From contig NZ_CAMPPE010000001.1 in the NCBI RefSeq assembly GCF_946893725.1, positions 248,001 to 312,000 on the forward strand: a stretch of 64,000 nt of DNA. Reading direction: 5' to 3'. Positions 37,142 through 46,832 of the stretch are shown one piece after another. Source of the DNA: Anaerococcus sp. Marseille-Q5996. Its GTDB lineage: Bacteria; Bacillota; Clostridia; Tissierellales; Peptoniphilaceae. The notes under the pieces are model-generated. The model did no database searches. It saw nothing but the letters and a program-made list of their open reading frames with translations, and had not been told where the DNA came from. Each line of letters starts with the position of its first letter. Positions within the stretch are counted from its first letter, which is position 1. The position numbers and the translations under genes were made by a program.

Positions 37142-37876
37142 TTAATCCTCCATTTTTGCGTACACATCCCATTTATTGAACCAGTTTGCGACAATGATTA
37201 GAAAAATAATGCTAATAATTATTCCAAGGCCTATAAATATTAGGCAATTATTTAAATAAACTGCTTCCTGGGCTAGTAAATATATTAATTTTATAGGCCA
37301 CACAAAGGGCAGAAATTTCCAAATTAAAGCTCCTAGACCGGTTGTACCAAGTAAAATTGACCCTAAGGTTAAAAAAACACCCAGCATAATCGATCCGCTT
37401 TGGCCATGTTTTAAATTTAAATATTGGTAGATTGGAATAAGGGGGATGGTTGTAAAAAATACTAGGCCAATTAATATTAAATATTCACCTAAATTTATAG
37501 ATTTATTTTTAAATGCAATCCAAAATCCTAGAAAAATAACACTTGCTATTAAAATAATTAAAGCATACAACAACGCAATTAGCAAAAATTTTGCTACAAA
37601 TGATTTTTTACGACTTATACCGAATTTTACATCATTGGTATAAAAACTTGCACTTTTATCTGCTTCATAAAGCATGGGTACAAAAAAACTTAAGGAAAAA
37701 GTGGCTAATATAGTAAAAATTTCAAAAAAGGCATATATTTCTACACCTTTAAAGCTATTTGGCCCCATTGTATAAAGGGAAAATCCTAGGGCATATAATA
37801 TTGGTGCAAGCAATAAAACCCACCTTATGGGCTGCCTTTTTGTTCTTAGCCAGTTAGATTTAATTATATTAAGCAT
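37142..37876 (-). CDS. ABC-2 type permease of lantibiotic-immunity type (EpiG/MutG-like)
   Basis: This 244-residue protein has six predicted membrane segments and no ATPase domain. Its N-terminus (NIIKSNWLRTKRQPIRWV) and size resemble the immunity permeases NisG/SpaG/MutG and CprC. It overlaps the other permease gene by 8 bases. With 37869 and 38623 it makes a three-part ABC transporter that would expel antimicrobial peptides. Confidence 0.82.
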   Translation of the reverse strand: MLNIIKSNWLRTKRQPIRWVLLLAPILYALGFSLYTMGPNSFKGVEIYAFFEIFTILATFSLSFFVPMLYEADKSASFYTNDVKFGISRKKSFVAKFLLIALLYALIILIASVIFLGFWIAFKNKSINLGEYLILIGLVFFTTIPLIPIYQYLNLKHGQSGSIMLGVFLTLGSILLGTTGLGALIWKFLPFVWPIKLIYLLAQEAVYLNNCLIFIGLGIIISIIFLIIVANWFNKWDVYAKMED

Positions 37877-38621
37877 TTTCCTTTTCCTTTCTATTTATAG
37901 ATAAAACCATAAACAAAACATAAACACCAAGGCTTAGTACAATTCCTAAAATGATTACACTTTTATCCCATAGGGGTGAATTGATGTCTAAAAATGTTCC
38001 GTTTGGGTGAACTCCGATGATTGGTGCTAGCATCCTCAAACTATAAGACCAAGGATAAAATTTCCACAAATCTTTAACAGCTGGGGTTGGGGAGATGATT
38101 GATAAAATAAAGTTTAGAATTAGCAATACAAAAGCTTTGCTAGATAAACTCATTATAAAAAATGAAAATCCTACTAGAGGCATGACCCCCATAAATAAAA
38201 CCACTCCTGCCTTTATAAGCATAGCAAGGCTTATATTTTCTTTTAAAATAAAATTAGCAACTAAATAAATTATAAGGATTGATACCATAACTATTGCAAG
38301 AACCTCTGTAAGTACTAGCAGAGATTTTGCTACTTTTATCTTTTTCCTATCCAAACCCAAACTTTTTTGTAAATTTAATTGACTTTGTTTTTCTTTTGCC
38401 AATATATTTATAACAAGCAGGCTAATTACTATTGGTAATATAAGTAAGGGAAACCAATTAAAGGCAGTTGCTAGTAAAAAGCTTTTGCCCTCAGGACTTT
38501 TTCCCATAAGAACATTCATTAATAAATTAAATACTATAAAAATTATGGGTGTTAGTAAAAATATTTTTGCATTTGCAGACCTTTTTTCTTTTAATATTTC
38601 AGCTTTTAAAATATTTGCCAT
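37869..38621 (-). CDS. ABC-2 type permease of lantibiotic-immunity type (EpiE/MutE-like)
   Basis: This 250-residue protein has six membrane segments. The N-terminus (AEILKEKRSANAKIFLLTPI) and the run NWFPLLILPIVISLLVIN fit the MutE/EpiE/NisE group. Encoded between the ATPase and the second permease; one base separates it from the ATPase gene. Confidence 0.82.
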   Translation of the reverse strand: MANILKAEILKEKRSANAKIFLLTPIIFIVFNLLMNVLMGKSPEGKSFLLATAFNWFPLLILPIVISLLVINILAKEKQSQLNLQKSLGLDRKKIKVAKSLLVLTEVLAIVMVSILIIYLVANFILKENISLAMLIKAGVVLFMGVMPLVGFSFFIMSLSSKAFVLLILNFILSIISPTPAVKDLWKFYPWSYSLRMLAPIIGVHPNGTFLDINSPLWDKSVIILGIVLSLGVYVLFMVLSINRKEKENA

Positions 38622-38622
38622 A

Positions 38623-39321
38623 TTAAAAACCTTCTTTCTTGATAATATCCATAAATAAATTCTCTAAGTGATCGCTTCCCTTATTATTTTCACCTTCATA
38701 GGCTAATTTTCCGTTTACAAGGATACCAACTTTATCGGCAACTTGGTCAATTTCACTTAAAATGTGGCTAGAAATAAGAACTGTTATGCCCTCATTTGTA
38801 AAAGATTTTATTAATTCTCTAAGCTCTGCTATGCCCACTGGATCAAGGCCGTTGGTTGGCTCATCTAAAATTAATAATTTTGGATTATTTATAAGAGCCA
38901 TAGCTATTCCCAGTCTTTGTTTCATGCCTAATGAAAATTCGCGGGCTAATTTATTTCCTGTGTTTGTAAGACCAACTATTTTTAAGACTTTATTTATCCT
39001 TTCTTCTTCTATATTTAAAAGGATAGTAAGTACTTTTAAATTTTCAAAGGCCGTTAGATTTGGATAAATAGCTGGGTTTTCAACTATTGAGCCTATTTTA
39101 GATAAATCATTTTGACTTATTTCATGACCTCTAAAAATAATTTCGCCGTAGCTTGGATTTATTATTTGGGTTATAAGCTTTAGAAAGGTTGATTTACCAG
39201 CTCCATTTGGTCCCAAAAGGCCATAAACTTTTCCTTCTTCAATATTTATGGACACCTTGTCTAAGGCTTTAAAATCTTTGTATACTTTTGTTAAATTTCT
39301 TGTTTCAATTATGTTTTTCAT
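38623..39321 (-). CDS. ABC transporter ATP-binding protein (lantibiotic/bacitracin type)
   Basis: This 232-residue ATPase has Walker A GPNGAGKST (about residues 35-43), signature FSLGMKQRL (the LGMKQRL form of the antimicrobial-peptide/multidrug class), Walker B LLILDEPTNGLD and an H-loop in ISSHILSEI. It is the first gene of a five-gene minus-strand operon (ATPase, two permeases, regulator, kinase), the same set as C. difficile CprABC-RK and NisFEG-type immunity. GGGAGG precedes the ATG. Confidence 0.92.
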   Translation of the reverse strand: MKNIIETRNLTKVYKDFKALDKVSINIEEGKVYGLLGPNGAGKSTFLKLITQIINPSYGEIIFRGHEISQNDLSKIGSIVENPAIYPNLTAFENLKVLTILLNIEEERINKVLKIVGLTNTGNKLAREFSLGMKQRLGIAMALINNPKLLILDEPTNGLDPVGIAELRELIKSFTNEGITVLISSHILSEIDQVADKVGILVNGKLAYEGENNKGSDHLENLFMDIIKKEGF

Positions 39322-39508
39322 AATATGCCTCCCTTTATATTTGCTATTATAAAAGCAAAAAATAACTAAATTATAACCAAATCTATCCCGACTTTTTTAC
39401 TTGTATTTAATTTCAAATATGGGGTAAAATATAAGTGTTAATCAAATAAGAAATAGAGTTAATATATAGATTAATTTTTAATATAGATTAGAATAAGAAA
39501 GGCGAATT

Positions 39509-42500
39509 ATGAATTTACATATGGGACTTGATGTAGGGTCTACTACTGTAAAAATTGTCATCACTGATGAGAATTTTAATACCATTCACCAAGTATATAG
39601 AAGACACAAATCTGATATCAAAGAAACTGTAAAGGATGTTTTAACTGAGGCTTATGACCAGTTTAAGGATGATTATATAACTATAAATGTAACTGGATCT
39701 GGTGGGATGTTCCTAGAAAAATATATGGGCATCAATTTTGTCCAAGAGGTTATTGCAGAAACCGCTGCAATTAGGAAATTTATTCCGGAAACGGATGTGG
39801 TTATTGAGCTAGGCGGGGAAGATTCTAAGATTACATACTTATCAGGGTCGGTTGAACAAAGGATGAATTCTATTTGTGCAGGCGGTACTGGTGCGTTTAT
39901 TGACCAAATGGCAGCACTTTTGGATACTGATGCTTCAGGCCTCAATGATTTAAGCCAAAATTATAAGAAAATCTACCCAATTGCCAGCCGTTGTGGTGTT
40001 TTTGCAAAAACTGACATCCAAGCCTTGATGAACCAAGGAGCAAGTCGTGAAGATATTGCAATTTCAGTTTTTCAATCAGTTGTTAACCAAACTATTTCAA
40101 ATCTTGCCTGCGGGAGACCTATCCGAGGCAATGTTACATTTTTAGGTGGACCACTGCACTTCTTGCCAGCACTTCGTGATAGATTTGTCGAAACCTTAGG
40201 TCAAGATGGCAACACTTTCACAACCCCTGAAGATGCCCAACTTTACGTAGCAAAGGGTGCAGCTATCCTTTCAGCTGAGAATGACGATTATGTACTTTAC
40301 AGTACTTTGATAAAAGAATTAGAAAAAGACGCTCCTGAAGATATGGAAATGACAAAAAAACTCGAACCTTTATTTACAAGTAAAGAAGAGTATGAGAACT
40401 TTGTCAAAGACCATAAAACAGATGAAGTAATTTACCAAGATATATCTACATATGAGGGACCTATATATGTCGGCATCGATGCAGGATCCACCACAAGCAA
40501 AATGGTGTGGATTACAGAAGATGCACATATTATCCACGAAGATTACAGGATGAACCTAGGTCGTCCTCTTGAAGTAGTTATAAATATGCTAAAAGATGCA
40601 TATGCTAAGAAAAATCCAAAGGCATACATAGCCTCATCTGGTATTTGCGGTTATGGGGAAGATTTTATAAAAAATGCCCTTCATGTTGACAATGGAGAAG
40701 TAGAAACAATTGCCCACTACCGTGCAGCTAAGTTTTTCAATCCAGATGTTGATTTTATTCTAGACATTGGTGGCCAAGATATGAAAGCCATGCATATCCG
40801 TGATGGGATTATCGACTCTATCCAACTAAATGAAGCTTGTTCTTCAGGATGTGGGTCATTTTTATCAACCTTTGCAGCAAGTGTAGGTATGTCTGCAGCA
40901 GAATTCCAAGAAAAAGCATTATTTTCCAAAGAACCAGCAGATCTTGGTAGCCGCTGTACAGTTTTTATGAACTCAAAGGTAAAACAAGCCCAAAAAGAAG
41001 GCTCTGAAGTAGCTGACATTGCAGCAGGTCTTTGCTATTCTGTAATTAAAAATGCTATCCAAAAGGTAATCAAAGTCCGCGATCCGAAATCTCTTGGAGA
41101 CAATATAGTTGTCCAAGGAGGAACCTTCTACGGTGATGCAATTTTAAGAGCCTTTGAAAATATCACAGGCAGAAAAACAACACGTCCAGAAATTGCAGGA
41201 CTTATGGGTGCTATGGGTATGGCCCTAATTTCTCGTGATAATTCAACTGGCCAATCAAGCTTATCTGATATTTCAGAACTAGAAAACTTTACTTATGAGC
41301 AAAAAAATGCAAGATGTGGTTTGTGCACCAACAATTGTGCTTTAATCATCAATGTTTTCCCAGATGGTACTAGATATGTAACCGGCAATAGGTGTGAACG
41401 CGGTGCCGGAGTTAAAAAAGAAGAAACAATGGCAGATTTAAATATGTACAAGTTTAAAAATGACCTGCTATTTAATAGAAAAACTCTGGGAGATGCCGCT
41501 CGTATGGGCAAGGTTGGCTTGCCACGCGTATTAAATATGTACGAAGATTATCCATTCTGGCACAAATTCTTTACATCATTAGGTTTTGATGTTGTTTTAT
41601 CAGGCAAATCAGACAGAGAAATGTATGAAAAAGGGATTTCTTCTATATCTTCAGAAACTGCCTGCTATCCTGCAAAACTTGCCCACGGTCATATAGAAGA
41701 TTTGGCAGCAAGAGATGATTTGGATTTGATTTTCTATCCAGCAATTTTTTACGAATACAAGCAATTTGACAAGGCCCAAAACCACATGAATTGCCCAGTT
41801 GTATCAGGATATCCAGATGTAATAAAAAATAACGTGGAATCCTTAGCTGGCAAAAAATATATGAATCCATATCTTTCACTAGAAAGTGAAAAAATAATTA
41901 CCAATAGGCTTATTGAAGAATTTGAAGGCTATGATTATAATGGCAACAAGCTTACTAAAAAAGAAATTAAAAACGCAAGTGCGGCAGCTTGGAATGAGCT
42001 ACAAAATTACCACGATCAAATAAGGATCCGAGGCAAGGAAATAATTGATTATGTAAATACAAATAATCTAAATGCCATTGTCCTTGCTGGTAGACCTTAT
42101 CATATAGATTCAGAAGTTCACCACGGCATTCCAGAATTAATCGAATCTATGCATATTCCAGTTATTTCTGAAGATGCAGTTGCTTATAATATCGAAGATG
42201 TAGATACAAAAGTCCGTGTTCTTGACCAATGGTCATATCACGCAAGACTTTACCGAGCTGCAGAATATGTTGCAGAAAATCCAAACCTACAATTAATCCA
42301 ATTAAACTCCTTTGGATGTGGCCTTGATGCTGTAACAACTGACCAGGTCCAAGACTTACTTGAAGCTCACGGCAAAATTTATACATTACTTAAAATAGAT
42401 GAAGTTTCAAATCTTGGTGCAATAAAAATAAGAATCAGGTCTTTACTCCAAGCCCTAAACCAAAAGAAAATGGAGGGCATAGAGTTTAAAAAAGATTTAG

Positions 42501-43783
42501 ACCGCCTAGATTACGAAACTCCAGAATTTACTAAAAAAATGGTAGAAGAAGGCTACACAATTCTCGCCCCACAAATGGCAAGAGAGCATTTTAGAATCCT
42601 AGGCCCAGTTTTCCACCACTATGGAATGAATATCGAATTTTTAGATACAGTAAATGACAAAGTCCTTGACCAAGGGTTAAAATATGTAAATAACGACTCC
42701 TGCTACCCATCAATTACAGTTGTAGGTCAATTTATGGAAGCAGTAAATTCTGGTAGGTATGACACAGATAAACTTGCAATCGTAATGACCCAAACAGGTG
42801 GGGCCTGCAGAGCAAGTAACTATGTTGGTTACATTAGAAAGGGTCTTCGTGATGCTGGATATCCAAATATTCCAGTAATTGCAATATCTGCCCAAGGTAT
42901 CGAAACAAACTCAGGACTAGATCTTAGAAAACCATCCACAATACCATTTTTAAAAAGAGGAATCAGGGCAATTATTCTTGGAGATTTGATAAATCGAGTT
43001 TCCAATGCAACAAGGCCTTATGAAGTGGAAAAAGGTGCAACCGATAGTTTAAAAGAAGAATGGATTAGCCGCTTAGAGACTAGTGCGCCAACTATGAATG
43101 ATAGAGAGTACAAAAAAGTTGTTAAAGAAATTGTAGATGATTTTGATAATTTACCAGTAAAAGACATCAAAGTTCCAAAAGCGGGTATTGTTGGAGAAAT
43201 CCTAGTAAAATTCTTGCCAGAAGCCAATAACAACTTACAAAAAGTCCTTGAAGCTGAGGGAGCAGAAGTAATACTTCCAGACCTAACAGACTTTTTTATG
43301 TATTGCATGAAAAACTCAGAACTAAAGGCAGAACTTTACGGCAAAAGCAAAATGACTGCAAGTGTTGGAAAAATAGGAATTGCTATTGTCGAACAATACA
43401 GAAAACCAGTTAGAAAGGCTCTCCGTGAGTCAAATAAATTTGATGAGCCAGAATACATCGACCAAATTGCAGAATATGCAAAAGATGTGACAAGTCTTGG
43501 AAACCAAGCTGGTGAAGGATGGCTACTAGCTGGGGAAATGATAGAGCTAATTCATGCTGATGCACCAAATATTGTCTGCATCCAACCATTTGGTTGTCTT
43601 CCAAATCATATAACTGGAAAAGGTGTTATGAAAAAAATTAGAGAAGAATATCCACAGGCAAATATAGTAGCAATCGACTATGACCCAGGAGCAAGCGAGG
43701 TAAACCAAATCAACCGTGTAAAACTTATGATGAGTCAGGCCCGCGATGCCTTAAAGCAAAAAGAATTAGCAAAAGAATTATAA
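39509..43783 (+). CDS. Giant 2-hydroxyacyl-CoA dehydratase activase-like protein (BcrAD/BadFG + DUF2229 + HgdB-like)
   Basis: This 1424-residue protein has two tandem activator ATPase domains (about 5-270 with GLDVGSTTVKIV, and 315-580 with GIDAGSTTSKMVW). Each has the cluster-cysteine region (SICAGGTGAF and EACSSGCGSF). These are followed by DUF2229 (about 590-880, with RCGLCTNNC and an extra Cys in GNRCERGAG) and a C-terminal region similar to dehydratase alpha/beta subunits (about 970-1400). In classical systems a small ATPase activates the dehydratase by electron transfer; here both are fused. The substrate is unknown. It is a single gene with a terminator behind it. Confidence 0.9.
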   Translation: MNLHMGLDVGSTTVKIVITDENFNTIHQVYRRHKSDIKETVKDVLTEAYDQFKDDYITINVTGSGGMFLEKYMGINFVQEVIAETAAIRKFIPETDVVIELGGEDSKITYLSGSVEQRMNSICAGGTGAFIDQMAALLDTDASGLNDLSQNYKKIYPIASRCGVFAKTDIQALMNQGASREDIAISVFQSVVNQTISNLACGRPIRGNVTFLGGPLHFLPALRDRFVETLGQDGNTFTTPEDAQLYVAKGAAILSAENDDYVLYSTLIKELEKDAPEDMEMTKKLEPLFTSKEEYENFVKDHKTDEVIYQDISTYEGPIYVGIDAGSTTSKMVWITEDAHIIHEDYRMNLGRPLEVVINMLKDAYAKKNPKAYIASSGICGYGEDFIKNALHVDNGEVETIAHYRAAKFFNPDVDFILDIGGQDMKAMHIRDGIIDSIQLNEACSSGCGSFLSTFAASVGMSAAEFQEKALFSKEPADLGSRCTVFMNSKVKQAQKEGSEVADIAAGLCYSVIKNAIQKVIKVRDPKSLGDNIVVQGGTFYGDAILRAFENITGRKTTRPEIAGLMGAMGMALISRDNSTGQSSLSDISELENFTYEQKNARCGLCTNNCALIINVFPDGTRYVTGNRCERGAGVKKEETMADLNMYKFKNDLLFNRKTLGDAARMGKVGLPRVLNMYEDYPFWHKFFTSLGFDVVLSGKSDREMYEKGISSISSETACYPAKLAHGHIEDLAARDDLDLIFYPAIFYEYKQFDKAQNHMNCPVVSGYPDVIKNNVESLAGKKYMNPYLSLESEKIITNRLIEEFEGYDYNGNKLTKKEIKNASAAAWNELQNYHDQIRIRGKEIIDYVNTNNLNAIVLAGRPYHIDSEVHHGIPELIESMHIPVISEDAVAYNIEDVDTKVRVLDQWSYHARLYRAAEYVAENPNLQLIQLNSFGCGLDAVTTDQVQDLLEAHGKIYTLLKIDEVSNLGAIKIRIRSLLQALNQKKMEGIEFKKDLDRLDYETPEFTKKMVEEGYTILAPQMAREHFRILGPVFHHYGMNIEFLDTVNDKVLDQGLKYVNNDSCYPSITVVGQFMEAVNSGRYDTDKLAIVMTQTGGACRASNYVGYIRKGLRDAGYPNIPVIAISAQGIETNSGLDLRKPSTIPFLKRGIRAIILGDLINRVSNATRPYEVEKGATDSLKEEWISRLETSAPTMNDREYKKVVKEIVDDFDNLPVKDIKVPKAGIVGEILVKFLPEANNNLQKVLEAEGAEVILPDLTDFFMYCMKNSELKAELYGKSKMTASVGKIGIAIVEQYRKPVRKALRESNKFDEPEYIDQIAEYAKDVTSLGNQAGEGWLLAGEMIELIHADAPNIVCIQPFGCLPNHITGKGVMKKIREEYPQANIVAIDYDPGASEVNQINRVKLMMSQARDALKQKELAKEL

Positions 43784-43786
43784 GCA

Positions 43787-43812
43787 AAAAGAGAGATTAA
43801 ATTCTCTCTTTT
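43787..43812 (+). terminator. Rho-independent terminator after the dehydratase activase gene
   Basis: A 10-base stem, AAAAGAGAGA/TCTCTCTTTT, with a T-tail. Confidence 0.8.
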
Positions 43813-43873
43813 CTTATGCTCTTTTTTAATGGGCAAAACTAGGTATAATAGTTTTAATAAGAGAAGAGGTTTT

Positions 43874-45097
43874 ATGAAAGCAAAAAGATTTTTTTTAAGT
43901 TTATTAGTTATTCTTTTGGGCTTTTTTGGAACAAAATTTATCCTAGATAGATTAAATGCCAATCAAGCAGACTTAGCCTACAAAGACATACCAAATTATA
44001 ATGATAATGCAGTAAAAACAGCAGACGGAGAGTACCTTATCCTCTTAGTTGGAGTAGACAAAAATGGGGATGATGATGATAACACTGACTTTACTCGTAC
44101 AGATACTATCATGCTTTTAAAGGCAGATACAAAAACTGGAAAGATGGATCTTATGAGTATTCCACGTGACAGTAGGATAAAAATCCGCGACAAATTTGAT
44201 AAGGTAAACCACGCCCATGCCTTTGGTGGTATAGAACTAACCATGCAAACTCTAAGAAGTTTTTTAGGTCTGGATATAGATTATTATGTGCAAATAAATT
44301 ATCAAGCACTGATAAATATCGTTGATGCCCTAGGAGGGGTTGATTATGATGTGCCGGAAGGAATTACCATTGATAAGGGTAAGGTGCAAATTAAACCAGG
44401 TCCAAATCATTTGGATGGTAATGAAGTAATGTGGTTTTTAAGAACCAGAAATATCTATAATAACGGAGACATAGGTAGGGTAAATACCCAACAAGGATTT
44501 GTAAAGGCTATGGTAGATGAAATGGTTAAAAAATCAAAAAATATGAATTTGATGACCTTTATTACCAACTACCTAAAATATGTAAAAACAAATCTTCCAA
44601 TGACAGCTATTATGGATTTAGCAGGAAATATAAATAATTTTTCATCAGATAAGATGGACACCCACATAGTACCAGGTATGGAACAAACCATAGATGGAAC
44701 TAGCTATTACATCCCAGATTTTGAAAAAACTTGGAAGATAGTCGATGAGGTTTTCCCAAGCTTTAAGCTAGAAAATTGGAAAAAAGAAGACTCTGGCTAT
44801 CAGGAATATGAACATTACGATGAAATAAAAGATGAGTCGACCGATAGGGGACTTGAGGATGAGAAAAAACAAGAAGAAGAAAATAACCAAGCTCCACTTC
44901 CTCAAACCAAGACCATACAAGAGAATCCAGTAAATCAAAAGCAAAATTTAAACACTGGTCAAAATTACAATACTCAAGAAGAAGAAACCTATACCGAAAC
45001 AATAACAACAACTACAACGACCACTACAACAAGCAGCCCTGACATGGTAGAAGAATCGCTAAATTCAGAAGTAAGAGAGGATAATGCTGATGAATAG
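43874..45097 (+). CDS. LytR-CpsA-Psr (LCP) family glycopolymer transferase
   Basis: This 407-residue protein has one N-terminal membrane anchor (about 5-24) and the LCP domain (about 50-290): LVGVDKNGDDD, FTRTDTIMLL, MSIPRDSRIKI, and the conserved arginines in RTRNIYNNGDIGR. LCP enzymes attach wall teichoic acid or polysaccharide to peptidoglycan on the outer face. The C-terminal ~90 residues are a low-complexity acidic/Gln-rich tail with a near-pure Thr run. I took the ATG at 43874 (after GAAGAGG) over an earlier in-frame start. The end overlaps fni. Confidence 0.92.
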   Translation: MKAKRFFLSLLVILLGFFGTKFILDRLNANQADLAYKDIPNYNDNAVKTADGEYLILLVGVDKNGDDDDNTDFTRTDTIMLLKADTKTGKMDLMSIPRDSRIKIRDKFDKVNHAHAFGGIELTMQTLRSFLGLDIDYYVQINYQALINIVDALGGVDYDVPEGITIDKGKVQIKPGPNHLDGNEVMWFLRTRNIYNNGDIGRVNTQQGFVKAMVDEMVKKSKNMNLMTFITNYLKYVKTNLPMTAIMDLAGNINNFSSDKMDTHIVPGMEQTIDGTSYYIPDFEKTWKIVDEVFPSFKLENWKKEDSGYQEYEHYDEIKDESTDRGLEDEKKQEEENNQAPLPQTKTIQENPVNQKQNLNTGQNYNTQEEETYTETITTTTTTTTTSSPDMVEESLNSEVREDNADE

Positions 45098-46109
45098 TCA
45101 AAGACGTGAAAGAAAAGATGCTCATATCGAAAATTATTTAAAAAGCAAATACAGAGGATCCACTCTTTTAGAAGATGTATACATCGAACACAATGCAACT
45201 TCTGATGTTTCCCTTGATGAGATTGATACCAGCATAGAATTTATGGGCAAAAAAATTGCCATGCCCCTAATGGTAGATGCCATGACAGGTGGAGGATCTG
45301 CATCTGCAAATATAAATGAAGACCTATCATCCATTTGTGAATCGATAAATATACCAATGGCAGTTGGTAGCGAATCAATTGCTATAAGTGATGAAGAGTC
45401 CCGTGATTCCTTTGAACTTGTAAAGTACAAGGAAGATTTATTTAGGATTGGTAATCTTGGTTTTGAACGTGAATACGAAGATTTTGTCTTTGCAAGAGAT
45501 TTAATCGATGCCCATGCCATGCAAGTGCATTTAAACCTTGCCCAAGAGCTTGTGATGAAAGAGGGAGACAACTCCTACCACTCATCCCTTGATTTGATAG
45601 AAAATCTTATTCAGAATTTTTCATATCCAATAATTGTAAAAGAAACTGGATCTGGAATTTCAAAATCAGTTGCCCAAAAATTAGTAAATGTAGGTGTAAA
45701 ATACATCGACGTTGCTGGTAAGGGTGGGACTAATTTCATAGAAATCGAAGATTTAAGAGACTTTGAAGCAGATTACTCAGACCTTTATAATTGGGGAATC
45801 CCAACTGCAAAATCAATTATTGATGTAAGAAGTGTTTCGGATGGTAGCTTTATTATAGCATCAGGCGGGATAAGAAATGCTATGGATATTGTAAAATCAA
45901 TAATAATTGGTGCTGACATGGCGGCAATGAGTGGTGAAGTGTTAAGCTATCTTCTCCATGGTGGTTATGAAGCTTGCGAAAACTTCCTAAAAGAAATAAA
46001 TCTAAAAATCAAAATAATTATGGCCCTTCTTGGAGTTAGGAGCATTGATGAGCTTAAAAAGGTTGATTATAAGCTAACAGGAGAGCTAAAAGAACTTGTT
46101 GAAGGCTAG
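45090..46109 (+). CDS. fni: Isopentenyl-diphosphate delta-isomerase, type 2 (FMN-dependent)
   Basis: This 339-residue FMN enzyme converts IPP to DMAPP. Motifs are RRERKDAHIENYL, MVDAMTGGG, AVGSESIA, VHLNLAQELVM, KETGSGIS, DVAGKGGTNF and ASGGIRNAMDIVKSIIIGAD. The type 2 isomerase is associated with the mevalonate pathway in Gram-positives, but no other mevalonate gene is in the window. ATGs at 45084 and 45090 are both possible; 45090 has better spacing from GAGAGG. It overlaps the LCP gene end by 8 bases. Confidence 0.94.
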   Translation: MNSQRRERKDAHIENYLKSKYRGSTLLEDVYIEHNATSDVSLDEIDTSIEFMGKKIAMPLMVDAMTGGGSASANINEDLSSICESINIPMAVGSESIAISDEESRDSFELVKYKEDLFRIGNLGFEREYEDFVFARDLIDAHAMQVHLNLAQELVMKEGDNSYHSSLDLIENLIQNFSYPIIVKETGSGISKSVAQKLVNVGVKYIDVAGKGGTNFIEIEDLRDFEADYSDLYNWGIPTAKSIIDVRSVSDGSFIIASGGIRNAMDIVKSIIIGADMAAMSGEVLSYLLHGGYEACENFLKEINLKIKIIMALLGVRSIDELKKVDYKLTGELKELVEG

Positions 46110-46127
46110 GTAATGCTAGCCTTTTTT
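46104..46127 (+). terminator. Terminator built on the fni stop codon
   Basis: GGCTAG (46104-46109) pairs with CTAGCC (46116-46121), followed by six T. The TAG stop of fni is part of the stem. Confidence 0.85.
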
Positions 46128-46196
46128 GGTATAAAATATTGATTTTTTAGGATTTTTGTTAGATAATTGAGGTGAAGAAAAAGAAAGGCGGAAAGT

Positions 46197-46832
46197 ATGC
46201 TTGAAAATGACTTAGTAATTGCCCTTAGTTTTGTATTGGCAGTTATTTCTGTAATCTCAATACTTTTTACAGAGAAAAAGGTTTTCTTTGGTATATTATC
46301 ACTGCTATTATTTGGATTTTTTTACTACCAAAACACCATTTATAATGTAGCTGATAATATGACGATATTGACATTTGTGATGGGAATTACCCTACTTGCC
46401 ATAGAAATTTTCATTCCAAGTTTTGGGGTAATTGGCATAGCTGGTTTGATTTTAACCATGTATTCAGTAATGGATAGTTTTGCTAGTACGCAAATGGGTT
46501 TTTTAATCCTAATAGTAAGTGCCATTGCAATAATTCTTACAGTAACTGTATATGTAAAATTGGGCTTTGATAGAAATCTTTTTGATAGATTCATCCTAAA
46601 AAACACAAATTCATCTGAAAGAGGTTACAACAGCAAAAGTAACCATAGTATCTTGCTTGGCAAAAGTGGGGTTACAAAAACTATTTTAAGGCCGACAGGT
46701 AGAATTGAAGTAGAGGGAAATGCCTATGATGCAAAATCTGATAGTGATTTTATAGGCAAGGACAGAGAAGTAGAAGTAGTTGCCATAAAAGATGGACACA
46801 TAATTGTAAAGGAGAAAGTATGGAATTCTTAG
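46197..46832 (+). CDS. NfeD family membrane protein
   Basis: This 211-residue protein has several membrane segments in the N-terminal half (about 6-125), with [20 protein letters not shown] typical of NfeD. It ends in a soluble OB-fold domain (about 145-211; [20 protein letters not shown] and [18 protein letters not shown]). NfeD proteins partner with flotillin/SPFH proteins, and floA overlaps it by 13 bases here. This is the long truncated-protease form without an N-terminal serine-protease domain. Confidence 0.87.
   Translation: MLENDLVIALSFVLAVISVISILFTEKKVFFGILSLLLFGFFYYQNTIYNVADNMTILTFVMGITLLAIEIFIPSFGVIGIAGLILTMYSVMDSFASTQMGFLILIVSAIAIILTVTVYVKLGFDRNLFDRFILKNTNSSERGYNSKSNHSILLGKSGVTKTILRPTGRIEVEGNAYDAKSDSDFIGKDREVEVVAIKDGHIIVKEKVWNS

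Noticed and set aside
45003-45033. Microsatellite-like ACA/ACT repeats as a phase-variable tract
   Set aside because: The codons are mixed and not a uniform repeat, so slippage-driven switching is unlikely.
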